Shown here: piece after piece, positions 22,468 to 23,578 of the stretch | How the letters are laid out: each line of letters starts with the position of its first letter | Position numbering within the stretch: the first letter of the stretch is position 1 | Assembly: GCA_037384645.1 (NCBI GenBank) | Contig: JARRNT010000076.1 | Location: 1 to 23,578, forward strand | Direction: 5' to 3' | Source: RI-92 sp037384645 | GTDB lineage: Bacteria > Pseudomonadota > Gammaproteobacteria > UBA6429 > Thiohalophilaceae | Length of the DNA stretch: 23,578 nt | Position numbers and translations under genes: made by a program | Notes under the pieces: generated by a model | The model's database searches: none | Seen by the model: the letters and a program-made list of their open reading frames with translations, nothing else | Told to the model about the DNA's origin: nothing

Positions 22468-22806
22468 TCAGGCCTTTTTGACAAATTCCGATTTCAGGCC
22501 CATCGCCCCGATACCCTCGATTTTACAGTCAATATCGTGGTCGCCATCAACAAGGCGGATATTTTTGACCTTGGTCCCGACCTTTACCACCGCGGACGAA
22601 CCCTTGACCTTCAGGTCCTTGATCACGGTGACACTATCACCGTCTTTCAGCTCATTGCCAAAGGCGTCGCGTACGACATGCACCTCTTCCTGGTTCTCGC
22701 TGGCGTGTTTCGACCATTCGTGCGCACACTCAGGGCACACGTACATCTCACCATCTTCATAGGTATATTCCGAGGCACATTGGGGACACTTGGGTAATTG
22801 ACTCAT
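22468..22806 (-). CDS. yjdM: YjdM/PhnA zinc-ribbon protein
   Basis: A 112-residue protein matching the YjdM (formerly PhnA) family in length and order. The N-terminal zinc ribbon has CPQC (Cys7, Cys10) and CPEC (Cys24, Cys27), followed by AHEWSKHASENQEE. The C-terminal SH3-like domain carries VVRDAFGNELKDGDSVTVIK, DLKVKGSSAVVKVGTKVKNI and DGDHDIDCKIEGIGAMGLK. The gene was named from its place near the phosphonate operon in E. coli, but it is not needed for phosphonate breakdown and its role is unclear. AAGAGCG precedes the ATG. It is a single gene between repeat clusters. Confidence 0.93.
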   Translation of the reverse strand: MSQLPKCPQCASEYTYEDGEMYVCPECAHEWSKHASENQEEVHVVRDAFGNELKDGDSVTVIKDLKVKGSSAVVKVGTKVKNIRLVDGDHDIDCKIEGIGAMGLKSEFVKKA

Positions 22807-22875
22807 GTTTCGCTCTTCTGTGTGATTTATATTGGTATTTTATCCCAAATGACTGGGGTCGGAGTAAACGAATAT

Positions 22876-22929
22876 CCGGGTCAGAGAGGAATATTTTCTA
22901 ATAGTAGAAACAATTGCTCTCTGACCCGG
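22876..22929. repeat. Palindromic repeat family D (copy 2)
   Basis: CCGGGTCAGAGAG (22876-22888) and CTCTCTGACCCGG (22917-22929) form a perfect 13-base stem with a 28-base loop. The right arm and its flank match 9244-9270 before tex. A damaged family C left arm (GGGGTCGGAGTAAA) lies at 22856-22869. Confidence 0.75.
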
Positions 22930-22966
22930 TTTTGTTCCTTATTGAAACTAACCACCGGCGTAGTTT

Positions 22967-23030
22967 AATAGGGGATAATACATATTTTTTATAATTATAT
23001 GTCAGTTAATCGTGGTCTGGACCTGTTATT
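22967..23030. repeat. Palindromic repeat family A, left arm eroded
   Basis: The right arm TTAATCGTGGTCTGGACCTG begins at 23007. The left arm is reduced to AATAGGGGA (22967-22975), with the CAGACCACG part replaced by AT-rich sequence. It is the last element in the 288-base gap before the sugar dehydrogenase gene. Confidence 0.5.
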
Positions 23031-23094
23031 TTCACTGCCCTTAAGTTTTACTATTCTATACAAATGAAATAGATCAATCGGGGAGGTGGTCAGT

Positions 23095-23578
23095 ATGCGG
23101 CAATCCTTGCGTAATAACCTGATTGGCATTGCCCTCGTTATGCTCAACGCATGCGGAGGCGGTGATGCGAGTGCACAAAGTGACTCGTGTTCTTTGGCGA
23201 AAGCCTCCGCAAATCCGGTCTCGGTAAAATTACAGCAAGTTTTTACCGGTCTGACATTTGCTTACCCGATTGGATTAATGCAGGCTCCAGGCGATGACAG
23301 TCGCTGGTTCCTGCTGGAACGTGAGGGTATCGTCAAGGTTTTTGCCAATGATCCGCTTGTCTCGACTTCATCGACCTTTATTGATATTCATTCCCTTGTC
23401 GATCAATCAGGTGAAGGCGGGTTGTTGGGTATGGCATTTCATCCAGATTTTGCCAAAAACGGCCAGGTTTTCCTGTCTTATACGCGGACAAGTTCACCGT
23501 TGACATCCTATATTTCGCGTTTTACCAGTCAGGACAAAGGCCTGACACTTGCTCCGATATCCGAGCAGCCCATCCTGA
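23095..23578 (+). CDS. PQQ-dependent sugar dehydrogenase family lipoprotein (partial, 5' end)
   Basis: The first 161 codons of a glucose/sorbosone dehydrogenase-type beta-propeller; the gene runs off the window. The family oxidises aldose sugars with pyrroloquinoline quinone, passing electrons to the respiratory chain, although many members have unknown substrates and some lack PQQ. The N-terminus is a lipoprotein signal, MRQSLRNNLIGIALVMLNAC, with the lipidated Cys at residue 20. Family segments seen are FTGLTFAYPIGLMQAPGDDS, RWFLLEREGIVKVF, then EGGLLGMAFHPDFAKNGQVF and LSYTR. GGGAGG lies 8 bases before ATG 23095, a strong site. The catalytic His and Asp lie further along and are not in view. 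Confidence 0.88.
   Translation, partial: MRQSLRNNLIGIALVMLNACGGGDASAQSDSCSLAKASANPVSVKLQQVFTGLTFAYPIGLMQAPGDDSRWFLLEREGIVKVFANDPLVSTSSTFIDIHSLVDQSGEGGLLGMAFHPDFAKNGQVFLSYTRTSSPLTSYISRFTSQDKGLTLAPISEQPIL

Noticed and set aside
18391..23578. Integron-like gene cassettes, since single genes are separated by similar repeats
   Set aside because: Genes point in mixed directions, repeats are of several unrelated families, and no attC-type sites or integrase are visible.

Overview
This window looks like a chromosomal stretch from a gammaproteobacterium, probably a metabolically flexible sulfur-oxidising type. That placement is an inference. It rests on a TusA-like sulfurtransferase, exported DUF302 proteins, a DoxX/DoxD-like membrane protein, a perfect FNR/ANR-type site, a Tex protein, mixed-strand single genes, and many short dispersed palindromic repeats. 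No rRNA, tRNA, CRISPR array, prophage or intact transposase gene was seen.

Layout. 1-1.9 kb: the start of a membrane protein (minus), an FNR-type site, a small Cys-containing protein, a TusA-like protein and a small lipoprotein. 2.0-4.5 kb: a LysR regulator faces a minus-strand operon of a YdhR-like monooxygenase and a lipocalin-like protein, followed by a YciI-like gene broken by an internal deletion. 4.5-5.6 kb: a decayed zone holding a small gene with its own promoter, a second internally deleted gene, a MITE-like element and the C-terminal stump of an MBL-fold di-iron protein. 5.6-9.1 kb: an exported protein of unknown function diverges from a large CadC-like membrane regulator (winged helix, TM, TolB-like, TPR), then comes a stand-alone cyclic-nucleotide-binding protein. 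9.3-11.6 kb: tex, the one clear housekeeping gene. 11.8-15.1 kb: minus-strand membrane and envelope genes (lipoprotein, multipass protein, DUF6544, DUF4395). 15.5-19.3 kb: a DAACS dicarboxylate/amino-acid:cation symporter, an exported protein, a HIT hydrolase, and two translationally coupled exported DUF302 proteins. 19.3-23.6 kb: genes separated by repeats: an exported VOC protein, a duplicated DoxX-like protein, a broken MerR regulator, yjdM (phnA), and the start of a PQQ-type sugar dehydrogenase lipoprotein that runs off the window.

The main theme is repeats and gene decay rather than one new pathway. Several families of short inverted repeats recur at gene borders. One of them supplies the stop codon of a gene, and another sits exactly at the broken edge of a regulator. 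A MITE-like element with CCCCACAAAAT ends is present as one full copy, one right-end copy and one internally deleted inverted copy. At least four genes are pseudogenes, two of them with the same kind of out-of-frame internal deletion. I found no convincing new defence or biosynthetic system. The most testable leads are the nested MITE, the repeat-derived stop codon, the FNR site, the exported DUF302 pair and the exported VOC protein.
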